Positions 46,238 to 54,630 of a stretch of DNA of 64,000 nucleotides are shown piece by piece; the first letter of the stretch is position 1, and every line of letters starts with the position of its first letter. The stretch comes from Bimastos eiseni. Its lineage: Eukaryota > Annelida > Clitellata > Crassiclitellata > Lumbricidae. The notes beneath the pieces were generated by a model. It had not been told where the DNA came from, made no database searches, and saw only the letters and a list, made by a program, of their open reading frames with translations. The stretch lies in contig OY365813.1 of NCBI GenBank assembly GCA_959347315.1, positions 20,900,854 to 20,964,853 on the forward strand, given 5' to 3'. Made by a program: the position numbers and the translations under genes.

Positions 46238-46885
46238 TTATCTATATTTAGCACCTACCGACGATTTAGGCCTGTTGGGATTTCCCGGCTGTCTCAACGC
46301 ATTCGTTACATCAAGAATCTCCGCATAATCTATCCGATCATAGTTGTCGTACAGCGCCTTGTCCGGTTGCTTCATCGTTAGTAATTGCCAAAGCCCCGGC
46401 GTTCCTCTATAGGTTTTGCTTCCCACCGTTACGTCGTCTCCTTGAATGGAGATCGGAGTGTCGCCGATGTAGAATCGACCATCTTTGGATTTTATTCCGA
46501 ATGTAGTGTCTACGATTCTTTTGTCGGCCGCGTATCGGTGCAGATACTTAGCTGCAATATCTCCTAGTTCCAATGTTCTAACATATTCCATCGGATCATC
46601 CTCTATCGAAAGATACTTTGGAAATTGGATAGCGGGAAGCGCGTTTAGAGCCCTTGACGTTGCTGCCGAGTTTTCTGTTATAGCTGTCAACAAAGCGCTT
46701 TGTTCTTTTGAAATTGCCGACTGCGAATCGACAATCGGTTTGTACAACTTGGCTAATTCTTGTTGCAACCCTACATCTCCTGATCTCTCCGAGAGAAAGT
46801 CCTGTCGAATAGCCCTCTTCGTTTTCAGAAACTCTTCGACGATTAAAGCCCTTTTTGCCGGATCAGTAATCTTTAGAAGCGACAT
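46238..46885 (-). CDS. Conserved Polinton protein (GTPGLW family)
   Basis: 215 aa. N-terminal MSLLKITDPAKRALIVEEFL, a coiled middle, and a C-terminal domain with DTTFGIKSKDGRFYIGDTPI and RGTPGLWQLL. This combination recurs in proteins of animal Polintons (I recall it as DUF8207-like, not checked). Function unknown, probably virion or assembly. The upstream 130 bp contain an ACGT-repeat array. Confidence 0.65.
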   Translation of the reverse strand: MSLLKITDPAKRALIVEEFLKTKRAIRQDFLSERSGDVGLQQELAKLYKPIVDSQSAISKEQSALLTAITENSAATSRALNALPAIQFPKYLSIEDDPMEYVRTLELGDIAAKYLHRYAADKRIVDTTFGIKSKDGRFYIGDTPISIQGDDVTVGSKTYRGTPGLWQLLTMKQPDKALYDNYDRIDYAEILDVTNALRQPGNPNRPKSSVGAKYR

Positions 46886-46931
46886 TATAGAGTTATTTTT
46901 AAAAATAAGTTATAACTTCAAATGTATTTTC

Positions 46932-47012
46932 AACGTAGTTTTTAACGTAAAAACGAACGTAAGCACGTAAAACGAACGTAAAAACCAACGTAAAAAATAA
47001 CGTAAAACGTTG
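46932..47012. promoter_or_regulatory. AACGTAAA repeat array
   Basis: Eight ACGT cores in about 80 bp, most in the context AACGTAAAA, upstream of the gene starting at 46885 and after the gene ending at 47062. Regular short repeats in a gap between genes suggest a protein-binding array, such as a promoter or replication element. That is inferred. Confidence 0.5.
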
Positions 47013-47061
47013 AATAAGACGAAAAATTTGGGTGATCATGATTTATCGCACGCTCGACTCG

Positions 47062-47700
47062 TTATTTTTTCTCGAACATCTTCTGAAAGGATTGTATCGC
47101 GGCATCTCTACCCTGATTGATGAACGATTGTTTCGTTTCTTCGTCGATGCGAACTTTGAAGTTACTTGAAATTTCTTCTTTCATGTTGTTGAATTTTAAC
47201 AGCTCGCTGAGAATCATCAAATATTCCTTGTCGGAAATGTTATCATCTTTGAGAGCTTTCGAAACGTGATCGCTAATAGTGTTGAGCTTCGCGTCCGCCA
47301 GCGTTTTAATTTTTGCGTGCTTCTCGGCTTTTACTGCAAGCTTCTTACCGACTCTACCACCTATTACGCTCAACACCGCCGTGACTAGCGCGGCTACTTC
47401 CATAGGAATAACAATGGGAGCAGCAATTATAGTGGATAAAATTCCTAGTCCCGAAATGCCGAGCCCTATCGCGGCACCCTTGAGAACGTCATCTACTCCT
47501 CCAATTATACTCACGCTTCTACGATACTTTTTACTTAGCGCCGCCCTTTTATTGCGTTCGCGTTCGATCTCTTTTTCAATGTCACAAATTTTCTGAAGAC
47601 GATATGTGTGCGCAGACCCTTCAACGATGGATGTTTCACCTTCGGGTGCGGACGGTATCGGAGGATACAAGCGTTCTATTTTTATACCTTCGTATTCCAT
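47062..47700 (-). CDS. Polinton membrane-associated protein
   Basis: Start chosen at 47700 (MEYEGIKIERLYPPIPSAPE), because the frame upstream to 47829 is very Arg-rich and overlaps another gene. 212 aa: a PPIPSAP segment, a coiled coil (EIERERNKRAALSKKY), two hydrophobic helices (GLGISGLGILSTIIAAPIVI and VAALVTAVLSVIGG) and a charged helical tail. This layout recurs in Polinton-encoded proteins of animals. Two membrane segments suggest a role at a membrane or in the virion's inner layer. Function not known. Confidence 0.65.
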   Translation of the reverse strand: MEYEGIKIERLYPPIPSAPEGETSIVEGSAHTYRLQKICDIEKEIERERNKRAALSKKYRRSVSIIGGVDDVLKGAAIGLGISGLGILSTIIAAPIVIPMEVAALVTAVLSVIGGRVGKKLAVKAEKHAKIKTLADAKLNTISDHVSKALKDDNISDKEYLMILSELLKFNNMKEEISSNFKVRIDEETKQSFINQGRDAAIQSFQKMFEKK

Positions 47701-47915
47701 TTCGCGAGATAATTCACGTAACAAAGCGAATCTCCTTCGATTATGGTAACTACGGAATCGGAGTTGTTTTGAATAGAAATGATAATGTCTTCTACGTCTT
47801 CGGAAATTACCTCGTCTTGCAGACAACATTTCTTTTCTTTAATAGCTTGTCTAAGCGAGACGAGGCTCACTCCTTTAGTCATGTTAACACCAAATCCTAA
47901 GACTAGCGTAGTCAC
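47682..47915 (-). CDS. Possible dUTPase-like fold fragment
   Basis: 77 codons open from 47915, with no ATG at the start and a TGA a few codons upstream, so the 5' part may be frameshifted. Residues VTTLVLGFGVNMTKGVS and IISIQNNSDSVVTIIEGDSL resemble the beta-strand pattern of trimeric dUTPases, but the PRSG catalytic motif is not visible. It overlaps the next gene's chosen start by 19 bp. Could instead be an unrelated virion protein. Confidence 0.3.
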   Translation of the reverse strand: MTTLVLGFGVNMTKGVSLVSLRQAIKEKKCCLQDEVISEDVEDIIISIQNNSDSVVTIIEGDSLCYVNYLAKWNTKV

Positions 47916-48123
47916 TGCTCTCGGTTGGATCGCAATTGTTTGTTGCGCAAATATCTCTCATCTTTTTCCTTCTCGTTGCCTGTTTGGAGCATGAGTTACG
48001 CTCTTTGGCCCCTAACTTACCGAACTCGGCTGGGTCACCGGGTTGGTGGGCTTTCTAATAAACATGTGTATTGGCATAGACATGTTTTGTTTTGTTTACT
48101 TCTTAATACGCGGTTTTCTTCAA

Positions 48124-48735
48124 TTATAAAATCATACCAAGAATCGGTCCGAGTATCGGGATATTCGACAATACTTTCGAAATAGGATGGTTGTTTCCTA
48201 AAATTAATCCAGAACCGTCCACGAATTCTCCAGCCCCATTCTTGAGATATAATGCTTCACCTACTCCGGCTAATCCGGATCCTGGATAAGGTTTAAGATA
48301 GAGGCCTGATCCCTGAGGAACCATCTTGTAGCTCATCCCTCCCCTCTTCCGGTATAATCCCGATCCCATAAGCTTACTAACTCCTGTAATCGCTAATTCT
48401 GACAAGGCCCCTGTTGCTAAACTAGGCATCACGCTAGAAAGAAGAAATGTACCAGCTGTAGCCAGAAATGGCAGAATCGCACCGATGAATCCTCCTTCGA
48501 CTTTCTTGTTATACTCCAACTGCGTTTTACTCATTTTAATCGTTACGCCTGTTCTGTTCTGGTAGGCTTTGGCCATTTTATTGACTTGTGTCTTAGTAAG
48601 CGCAAACACGTGATCGCCGGATAAGTCATCGTGAGATAGTGTGATGCTTACACCGGTTCCCGCTTGAAGCGATCTTTGAATTTTGTCTTTTTGTCCTTCA
48701 GAAACATTAACTTTAACGTTCGTGTATCGACTCAT
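48124..48735 (-). CDS. Polinton minor virion protein with GSGLY repeats
   Basis: 203 aa. MSRYTNVKVNVSEGQKDKIQ start, two related halves each ending in an Ile-Lys-Met-Ser or Ile-Thr-Leu-Ser segment (GVSITLSHDDLSG and GVTIKMSKTQLE), a hydrophobic helix (FIGAILPFLATAGTFLLSSV), then GSGLYRKRGG, GSGLYLK and GSGL repeats. The GSGLY-type Gly-rich sites could be cleavage sites of the element's protease, by analogy with adenovirus. Intact, and a common gene in Polintons next to penton and ATPase genes. Confidence 0.65.
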   Translation of the reverse strand: MSRYTNVKVNVSEGQKDKIQRSLQAGTGVSITLSHDDLSGDHVFALTKTQVNKMAKAYQNRTGVTIKMSKTQLEYNKKVEGGFIGAILPFLATAGTFLLSSVMPSLATGALSELAITGVSKLMGSGLYRKRGGMSYKMVPQGSGLYLKPYPGSGLAGVGEALYLKNGAGEFVDGSGLILGNNHPISKVLSNIPILGPILGMIL

Positions 48736-48766
48736 TTATATATATATATATAACTTTAAAGTTTAT

Positions 48767-49552
48767 TTACATCTCTCTAATGTGAAAACGAATCGACAAT
48801 TCTTCCCCTCTAAGATTAATTAGCTTTCCATTTTGGTCTGTCAGCATCGTTTCCATCTTTGAAATTGTAGATAGAATGATTGGAATATGTGTTAAATTAC
48901 GTGGCTCTTCGACGATCTTGTATCCGGGAGCTACTTTAGGGAAGAATGAATATATTACATTTGTTGACGTTCCGTTAGAGTACGAAGATCCTAGCACGTC
49001 ACTTGTCACACGCAAACTATTTACGGTATTTATATTAACTATTTTCTCAGCTTCGTTGCGCCCTTCCGAATATATTCGACTATCGAAACCCAGAACCGTT
49101 CTAATCGAGTCTGCTGTTGTGAAATCAACCTTATAGTTTTCATCTATAGTTAGCACAGATTTGAGTGTATTGCTATCCGGTTCCAATGTAATGTAGTATT
49201 CCTCCGTACCTGAATGACCATTCTCCTTCATGAGTCTCTTCAAGCGATCATTTATATCTACGAGTTCATAGCACCCTTCCGTAACCTATATATCGAACCA
49301 AGTCTTACCCTTGTCGGGCGAATATCGAAATGCGTTGTTCGTTGCGTCGATATTTGGAAACGAGTAGAATATATCGAGACTAGCTAGAGCCATTTCATAC
49401 CTTTTAGTTGGGTCCAGCTGGAGCAGAGGACGAAACGACGTTTTAATTTGCGTGCTGTTTTCGCTCACCAAAATATAGAAGGACGATTTCGGATTCGTGT
49501 TACGTGCCGTCCTTTCCGTGTTAACTGCTATTTTTTCCAGAGTCGATTCCAT
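48767..49552 (-). pseudogene. Penton-like minor capsid protein with in-frame stop
   Basis: The first frame (49552-49286) includes RYEMALASLDIFYSFPNID and FRYSPDKGKTWFDI. A TAG at 49286-49288 stops it. The same frame continues, with the next open part annotated from 49243 to 48767 (EEYYITLEPDSNTLKSVL, VLGFDSRIYSEG, SFFPKVAPGYKIVEEP, RGEELSIRFHIREM). Together they match the single-jelly-roll penton-like capsid protein of Polintons, about 260 residues. One nonsense codon interrupts it. Its start overlaps the ATPase gene's end by 32 bp. Confidence 0.7.
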
Positions 49553-50327
49553 CTTCCGGGATGTAAAATGTATCTAATCCACACCTATACTTTCCCTCGC
49601 TCTTTTTACTGGACAGGTCTATTACTAAGAATCCGTGCGGTTGTTCCCACGCCGTTATGCACAGATTCTTAAATTCCTTATATGTTATGTCCGTACTCAC
49701 GTGATCGTTATAGATGTGATTGAGATTTTGCCAGTCTTGAGGAAACAAACAAATAAAGTTTGCGTTCTCTCTTATAGTTCGCCTAGGCAGGTCAAAATAA
49801 TTTTGTGTCAGATAGAAACAGTCGACATTACTATGTCTGCCTCTATTAAAATATATTTCACATTTGTTTTGTTTTTCTAATTGTAAATCGTCGAAAATCA
49901 TCAAGTTCTTCTTTTCTCTGTCCAAGTCTCTCGGATCCGGTACATCTTTCGAAGTTTCAAAGAATTGGCAGTTTATAAAAGATTTTCTGTCCATACATTT
50001 AGCCATTTCCTCAATAACTAATGTTGGCGTTACATTTAGCTTCGTTATCTCATCTTGGTAGTTAAATAATTTAAGAATTGCTTCCTTTGGTAATTTTTCT
50101 TGGAATGCCTTCTTTAATATTTCATACTCTGGTTGAAACAACGATGCACCGTACACTTGCAAGTTATTATAATCAAGCCACCCCGGTCTTAGTAGCAGAT
50201 TAAGAAGAAGCGTCGTTTTTCCACAGCTAGACTTTCCAACTATTAAACCTCTTATACTTTTCGGCAACAGTGGTCCATTAGATCGTCTCACTTGTGCAAC
50301 AACCCAACTAAGTTCCCTGACTTCCAT
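49521..50327 (-). CDS. ATP: A32/FtsK-HerA-type DNA packaging ATPase
   Basis: 268 aa. Walker A GKSSCGKTT at residues 31-39 and Walker B NLMIFDDL at 141-148, followed by a conserved RGRHSNVDCFYLTQNYFDLP block typical of Polinton and nucleocytoplasmic-virus packaging ATPases. The motor is expected to pump the element's DNA into capsids. The gene is intact. It is divergent from the zinc-ribbon/PLA2 gene with only 34 bp between the two starts. Confidence 0.85.
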   Translation of the reverse strand: MEVRELSWVVAQVRRSNGPLLPKSIRGLIVGKSSCGKTTLLLNLLLRPGWLDYNNLQVYGASLFQPEYEILKKAFQEKLPKEAILKLFNYQDEITKLNVTPTLVIEEMAKCMDRKSFINCQFFETSKDVPDPRDLDREKKNLMIFDDLQLEKQNKCEIYFNRGRHSNVDCFYLTQNYFDLPRRTIRENANFICLFPQDWQNLNHIYNDHVSTDITYKEFKNLCITAWEQPHGFLVIDLSSKKSEGKYRCGLDTFYIPEDGIDSGKNSS

Positions 50328-50361
50328 TTTAAATATTTAACGTGTTATATTTAAAAGAAAA

Positions 50362-50499
50362 ATGTATTGCGTAAAATGTAAAAGACAGACTGAAACTAAA
50401 GATATACAAAGCGCGGTTGCTAACAACGGAAGATGTATGCTTCGAGACATTTGCGTTGTGTGTGAAAAAACTAAAACTCATTCGTTAAAGCTGCGGTAA
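50362..50499 (+). CDS. Zinc-ribbon domain, cut off from PLA2 by a frameshift
   Basis: A 45-codon frame (MYCVKCKRQTETKDIQ) with CxxC...CxxC zinc-ribbon cysteines, of the type I recall as DUF5679. In related Polinton proteins it precedes the PLA2-like domain. Here it ends at a TAA at 50497-50499, while the PLA2 frame opens in a different phase from about 50480 ('tcattcgttaaagctgcggtaaaaggc'). A one- or two-base change around 50475-50490 probably separated them. Confidence 0.65.
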   Translation: MYCVKCKRQTETKDIQSAVANNGRCMLRDICVVCEKTKTHSLKLR

Positions 50500-50522
50500 A
50501 AGGCGGCGACCTGGTCGGTTCG

Positions 50523-51917
50523 TTGAACGCGGCTACCAGTAATATTAAATTGCCGTGGGCGAAATATCCTGGCGAGATGCATTTACCAGGGCACTCCTTT
50601 ACTGGACCCGGTACTAGGCTAGACTTGAGATTGAATGCCGATGGGACTCCTAAGTCATGGAGTAAACCGGTCGATAGAGTCGATGCAGCAGCGTATCACC
50701 ACGATTTAGCTTATGCTCAGAGTCCGGATACAGCGGCTAGGAATGTAGCTGATAGAGTAATGGTTAATGATTTGAATAATATCGCTAATCCTACGCTGCG
50801 AGAACGCATTGAAAGAGCTATCGTTAAACCTGTATTGTCCGCTAAAGCGAATCTCGGCTTGGGGTTATCTTCACGCCGAAAAAAAAAGTTCACAGATCTA
50901 GATTCTACAGAGACGACGTTTAACAATCTCTCTTCCATCTATTACTCGCCTCGCGGGTACTGGCGAGGACAGGCTGCTGTAAAGAAGCTGGCCGCGGCTG
51001 TGAAAGTTTCGGAAGCCGATGCGCGCTCATGGTTGAAGAGGCAAACTGTGTGGCAAATTTACCTGCCTGCACCACGATATATTCCGCGACCGATGTTCCA
51101 TGAAGATCGATCAAATGCGGTACACCAGGCCGACCTATTGTTTTTACCTCATGATCGGGTTGGTCGAAAGAAGTATAAATACGCTTTGACCGTTGTTGAT
51201 GTCGCCTCCCGATACAAGGAAGCCGAGAAGTGCAAGAGTGCAGCTGAAGTGGCGGCCGCTCTGGGTCGTATATACAAGCGTGGGCCTTTGACTTGGCCTC
51301 ATCTTCTGCAGGTTGATCCTGGGCGGGAATTTATGGGGGCTGTGAATCAGCTGCTGGCTAAATATAATGTTCATGTACGACGAGGCGAGGTCGGTAATCA
51401 TCGACAGCAAGGAATTGTTGAGAGGTTTAATCGTACCTTGGCCGAACGGCTCTTCGGTGCACAGTATGCTCAAGAATTACTGATGGCTGCACGCGGTTCC
51501 TCGGAACGGTCGGCTGAGTGGGTGCGGGCTCTGCCTGAAGTTGTGGCTGCGCTGAATGATGAAGTGACTCGGCTGACGGGTAAGAAGCCTGCTGAGGCTA
51601 TTAAGACTTCTAAAGTGGCTTATCAGCCCTCCCTTCCGGCTCATCGCAAGGCTGGCCTCGAAGAGCCTTTGCTGCCCAGTGGAGCGCTTGTTCGCTATCT
51701 TTACCAGCCTGGTGAGCAAGAGGGTGGTCGACGGGGTGCGACTGTCCCTGTGTGGTCGTTGACAATTCACACCGTTCGAAATGTTGTCCGACATACAGGG
51801 CAGCCTGCTCTTTACTACCTTGACGACGGGCCGGCTCGTGGGTTTGTGCGCGAAGAGATGTTGATTGTTCCTCCGGGAACTGAGCTACCGCCTGATCGAG
51901 TTCTCAAGCGGTGTTGA
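50523..51917 (+). CDS. INT: Phospholipase A2-like domain fused to DD35E integrase
   Basis: 464 residues counted from a non-ATG codon at 50523; the real start is probably lost upstream. Residues 1-115 form a parvovirus-VP1-type PLA2 domain: calcium loop FTGPGT (26-31) and catalytic HD in AAYHHDLAYA (56-65), used to breach membranes during entry. From about 130 an integrase follows: D204 (HQADLL), D265 (VDPGREF) and E300 (QQGIVERFN), a DD35E triad, then a chromodomain-like C-terminal region. Integrase inserts the element. The join is at a nine-A run (50879-50887, residues RRKKK); either other frame stops within about 16 codons. The fusion may be real or slippage-made. It ends overlapping the polymerase remnant by 14 bp. 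Confidence 0.8.
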   Translation: MNAATSNIKLPWAKYPGEMHLPGHSFTGPGTRLDLRLNADGTPKSWSKPVDRVDAAAYHHDLAYAQSPDTAARNVADRVMVNDLNNIANPTLRERIERAIVKPVLSAKANLGLGLSSRRKKKFTDLDSTETTFNNLSSIYYSPRGYWRGQAAVKKLAAAVKVSEADARSWLKRQTVWQIYLPAPRYIPRPMFHEDRSNAVHQADLLFLPHDRVGRKKYKYALTVVDVASRYKEAEKCKSAAEVAAALGRIYKRGPLTWPHLLQVDPGREFMGAVNQLLAKYNVHVRRGEVGNHRQQGIVERFNRTLAERLFGAQYAQELLMAARGSSERSAEWVRALPEVVAALNDEVTRLTGKKPAEAIKTSKVAYQPSLPAHRKAGLEEPLLPSGALVRYLYQPGEQEGGRRGATVPVWSLTIHTVRNVVRHTGQPALYYLDDGPARGFVREEMLIVPPGTELPPDRVLKRC

Positions 51918-53437
51918 GTATGTACTCGATAGGTTCTGTGTGTTTGCCATCGGGTAAGACTCGACGTTTGTCGTAGTATGCGCTCAATTCTAGTTTTTCT
52001 TGATTATATGTTGTCATCTGTCCATTTCTCAATCTGAAACCTCGGTTCGCAGCTCGGTCTTTTTCACCTTCGAGAGCGGCTTTGAACCGCTGCCAAGTAA
52101 GCCGGTTTTGGGCATGGGACATACCTTTGCTTGAGCATTTACTCTCCTTCTCACTCTCGACGAATGGCATTTCCTGCAAATGACAGTGTTTGGGTGTCCG
52201 CTTCCGCTTTTGCATTCACTCACCATCTCGTGTTCGACGAAATAACATTTACTGCACAGGGCGATGGCTCGGTGCCCTTCAAACTCGAGCTTGAACAGCC
52301 CCGGTGTTCGGTTGGTGAAGGTGTCCCACGACAGCCAGTCTTTCTTACTGTTCGCAAACTCCGCGGCCAGCTCGGGCTTCACCACCTTTTCTAGAGTGTC
52401 TGCGCTCAAAGCGAGGTACAAACTATCGGTGTCCATCTGGATTAACTCGAAATCTTGTCGATCGATGAAGCGGTCCAGGAAGTCGTAGTAGAATTCCAAT
52501 ATTCTAAGTTTAGCCAGCTGATAAACCGCAATTCCAACCTGAAAGGCTCGATACATGACCACGCGGGGCTTGCGACTCGTTATCTCATATGCCTCGCCTA
52601 TTTCAGTGAGGTCTTCAAACCAGGCCGATCGTAATGCTTGATCCACCGTTTTTTCGTCTTTGGTGTAGCTTTCACGCGAACCGCCTCCCAGCCGTAGAAG
52701 CCCCATTTCGTATCGGGCCGCATAATTGGCTCTACCTCCAGACGCCGCTCGTCCTGGCGCTGTAAATACTCTCGCGCGGCAGCCCTACTAAAGATAAGTG
52801 GGGTCGTACCCTTAGGAGTTGTACCTTGCGATATTATTTCACCGGTTTCAACGTGCTGGATAAAGTATGTGTAAGTATAGCTCAGGTAAAACGCCGTTTC
52901 CAGCGTCGCAATCTTTTCCATGAACCTATCTATGGTTGGGCGGTCTAAACTACTCTTTATCGTCCATATGATTGTACGGCGGCCAATGTCCTCTGTTGGT
53001 AATAAGGCGTCTTCACCAAGAAATTCGTCACGAAGTTGGGGCCCTTCTCGCAGAATATCCCCCCCTAACCTCAGTCGGCGGCTCCTTTTGGCCGCGAGTC
53101 TCTCCAGTGGCGCTTTTGGACGCAGTTTCTTTTTCTCAACTGCTTTTGCGTGTAGTGCTGCTGTGACCTCCGCGTCCAATTGACGAATTTCTCGCCAGAG
53201 CTGCCCCTGTTTGTGAGGGTTGTTGATATCCTCTCGAAGGGCCCGAAACCGCCCTGTCGTCTGTGCCCGCTGCAGGCGAATTCTTTGCTCTGCATACTCG
53301 GCTTTGATGATTTTCTCAGTCAGCTCTGCATACTCGGCTTTGATGATTTTCTCAGTCAGCTCGAGCTTTCTGAGTCTCGAATATCCGCTCAACCCGTATC
53401 GCTTTGCTCGAACCTTTAGCTCAGCTGCAGTAGGCAT
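51904..53437 (-). pseudogene. POLB: Protein-primed DNA polymerase B remnant
   Basis: N-terminal piece 53437-52598: 279 aa with a SAP-like start (ELKVRAKRYGLSGYSRLRKL). It contains a 36-bp perfect duplication at 53288-53359 that repeats LTEKIIKAEYAE. C-terminal piece (frame of 52706-52029): AKLRILEFYYDFLDRF, then QMDTDSLYLALS, the palm motif C, then TPGLFKLEFEGHRAIALCSK. The last part continues in a third frame (52215-51904, LSAYYDKRRVLPDGKHTEP). No exonuclease motifs, no motif A and no KxxxNSxYG motif B are present, so several hundred residues are deleted. The family's usual length is about 1000 residues or more. Not functional. Confidence 0.85.
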
Positions 53438-53473
53438 ATTGTCTGCAATGTCTCAGCGCACAAGTATATCTAA

Positions 53474-53758
53474 TCAGTTTCTATTTGTGCAATAGGAAAT
53501 CTTCGCCAATCGCTTAAATTCCTTTTCCGTTGCCCTAGCACCCCTTTGCCAATCCCTATGTGATATGACATAATATCCACATGGATAACATAACATATAT
53601 GTGTTTTTTACTCCCTTACCACAACCCGTACATGGTTTCGTACCATCGCCCTTGCGTAGTCGCATTAGATGAATCTTGCAATGCTCACCCAAACAGCTCT
53701 TTCCGCAGAGTTCCGTGGAGCCAATAACCAACCACTGACATGTGTTTTGCCCCTTCAT
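53474..53758 (-). CDS. Polinton small zinc-finger protein
   Basis: 94 aa. CQWLVIGSTELCGKSCLGEH followed by CKIH forms a Cys/His zinc-binding knot, and KPCTGCGKG...YMLCYPCG a second CxxC...CxxC ribbon. Small proteins of this type sit upstream of the polymerase gene in some Polintons and related viruses. Function unknown, possibly nucleic-acid binding. Intact. Confidence 0.6.
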   Translation of the reverse strand: MKGQNTCQWLVIGSTELCGKSCLGEHCKIHLMRLRKGDGTKPCTGCGKGVKNTYMLCYPCGYYVISHRDWQRGARATEKEFKRLAKISYCTNRN

Positions 53759-53792
53759 AGTGTAAACACATCCGGTATATCCAATAGATCAT

Positions 53793-53954
53793 ATGTGTCT
53801 AATAGGAGAGCCCTGGGCCGGCGAGGGTGTGGGCCGTCCCTTCGGGCTCCTGCTCGGTTGCTTCTCGGTGGCGTCTTGGTTGCATCCTAGAACGATGGTC
53901 TGTTCGCCCTGCTGCTCCTTGGCTTGCTCGTGGCTTGCCCTCCCTTACCCTCGC
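53793..53954 (-). repeat. Polinton right terminal inverted repeat
   Basis: Inverted copy of 41625-41786. Just outside it, 53953-53977 repeats directly the 25 bp at 53817-53841 (GCCGGCGAGGGTGTGGGCCG and 5 more bases), an addition absent from the left end. Confidence 0.9.
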
Positions 53955-53976
53955 CGGCGAGGGTGTGGGCCGTCCC

Positions 53977-54240
53977 TATTGAACAACCTCAACTGTGTTT
54001 GTATTAGGATATTAATGAATAATTATCACTGAGAATAGGCTCTGTGGTTTTGAGGCAGGTACTTTATTTCGGAACTGAAGGGTCGCAGGTTCCAATCTAA
54101 GACACTACAAAAGCGAACTGGGACAAATTGATCACCCTAAATTTGCTGTGCTGAAGGCAACGGGAAGTCTATCTCAATCGCCTCATCCTCGGGAGGCGTA
54201 ACGCAAGGACGGTACACAATGACTCAAGCCCTAATAATAT
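53977..54240 (+). mobile_element. Host SINE-like repeat, separated from gene D flank by the Polinton
   Basis: Begins 'tattgaacaacctcaactgtg' and continues as in the copies at 9250, 31118 and 60855, including 'gggtcgcaggttccaatct'. It is the continuation of the block ending at 41571. Confidence 0.6.
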
Positions 54241-54630
54241 AAAAATGGAAGGAAAGGGGTGACCGTTATAGATAAAAGAAGGAAATAACAAGGATTTATT
54301 TTAAAGATAAGCGGAAGAAATATAATAGGCAGTATAGCCACCAATTTATCTAATGCGTGACCCATAATACTAGCAACATGCATTTAGCTAACTATTTAGG
54401 ATTTTCATCAGGCGTATTAACATGCCTCCTAATTATTAATCTGCTCCTGCCTATCATGCTTCCTTGTCAACTTGGAAATGCGTTTTACGATCATGGGCGT
54501 GCCTTAATATTGAGACCCCCTTGATCGCTTTAGGTTCTGTCCGTTTTATTCCTATTAATTCATGTTCTATAGTATACTATGCATTACTAGATGAATGCAA
54601 TAAAGGTTATGTTATGTTATGTTAACAAAC
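54241..54630 (+). mobile_element. Retroelement 3' tail with (TTATG)n
   Basis: AT-rich sequence ending 'aataaaggttatgttatgttatgtt', a short-repeat tail typical of LINE or SINE 3' ends. No coding region is seen here or in 54631-54969. Confidence 0.4.

Larger units (their letters stand above)
41572..53976. mobile_element. Polinton/Maverick (adintovirus-like) element, defective
   Basis: About 12.4 kb with terminal inverted repeats at 41625-41786 and 53793-53954. Gene content is diagnostic: protein-primed DNA polymerase B, retroviral-type integrase, FtsK/HerA-type packaging ATPase, adenain-like cysteine protease, jelly-roll capsid proteins and fibre-like protein. Two gene blocks run on the plus strand at the two sides and a large structural block runs on the minus strand. 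A 15-bp direct repeat (tattgaacaacctca) flanks it at 41557-41571 and 53977-53991, and paralogous host flanks give the empty-site sequence. Inactivating changes are listed under the individual genes. Polintons are virus-derived self-synthesising transposons. This copy could not replicate alone. Confidence 0.9.

Noticed and set aside
47700..47829. Arg-rich N-terminal extension of the membrane-associated Polinton protein
   Set aside because: The extension overlaps another open frame on the same strand and is compositionally odd; the start at 47700 gives a conserved-looking beginning.
41572..53976. Integrated adenovirus, large DNA virus or virophage instead of a Polinton
   Set aside because: Terminal inverted repeats, DD35E integrase, protein-primed polymerase type, adenain-like protease and about 12 kb size fit Polinton/adintovirus better.
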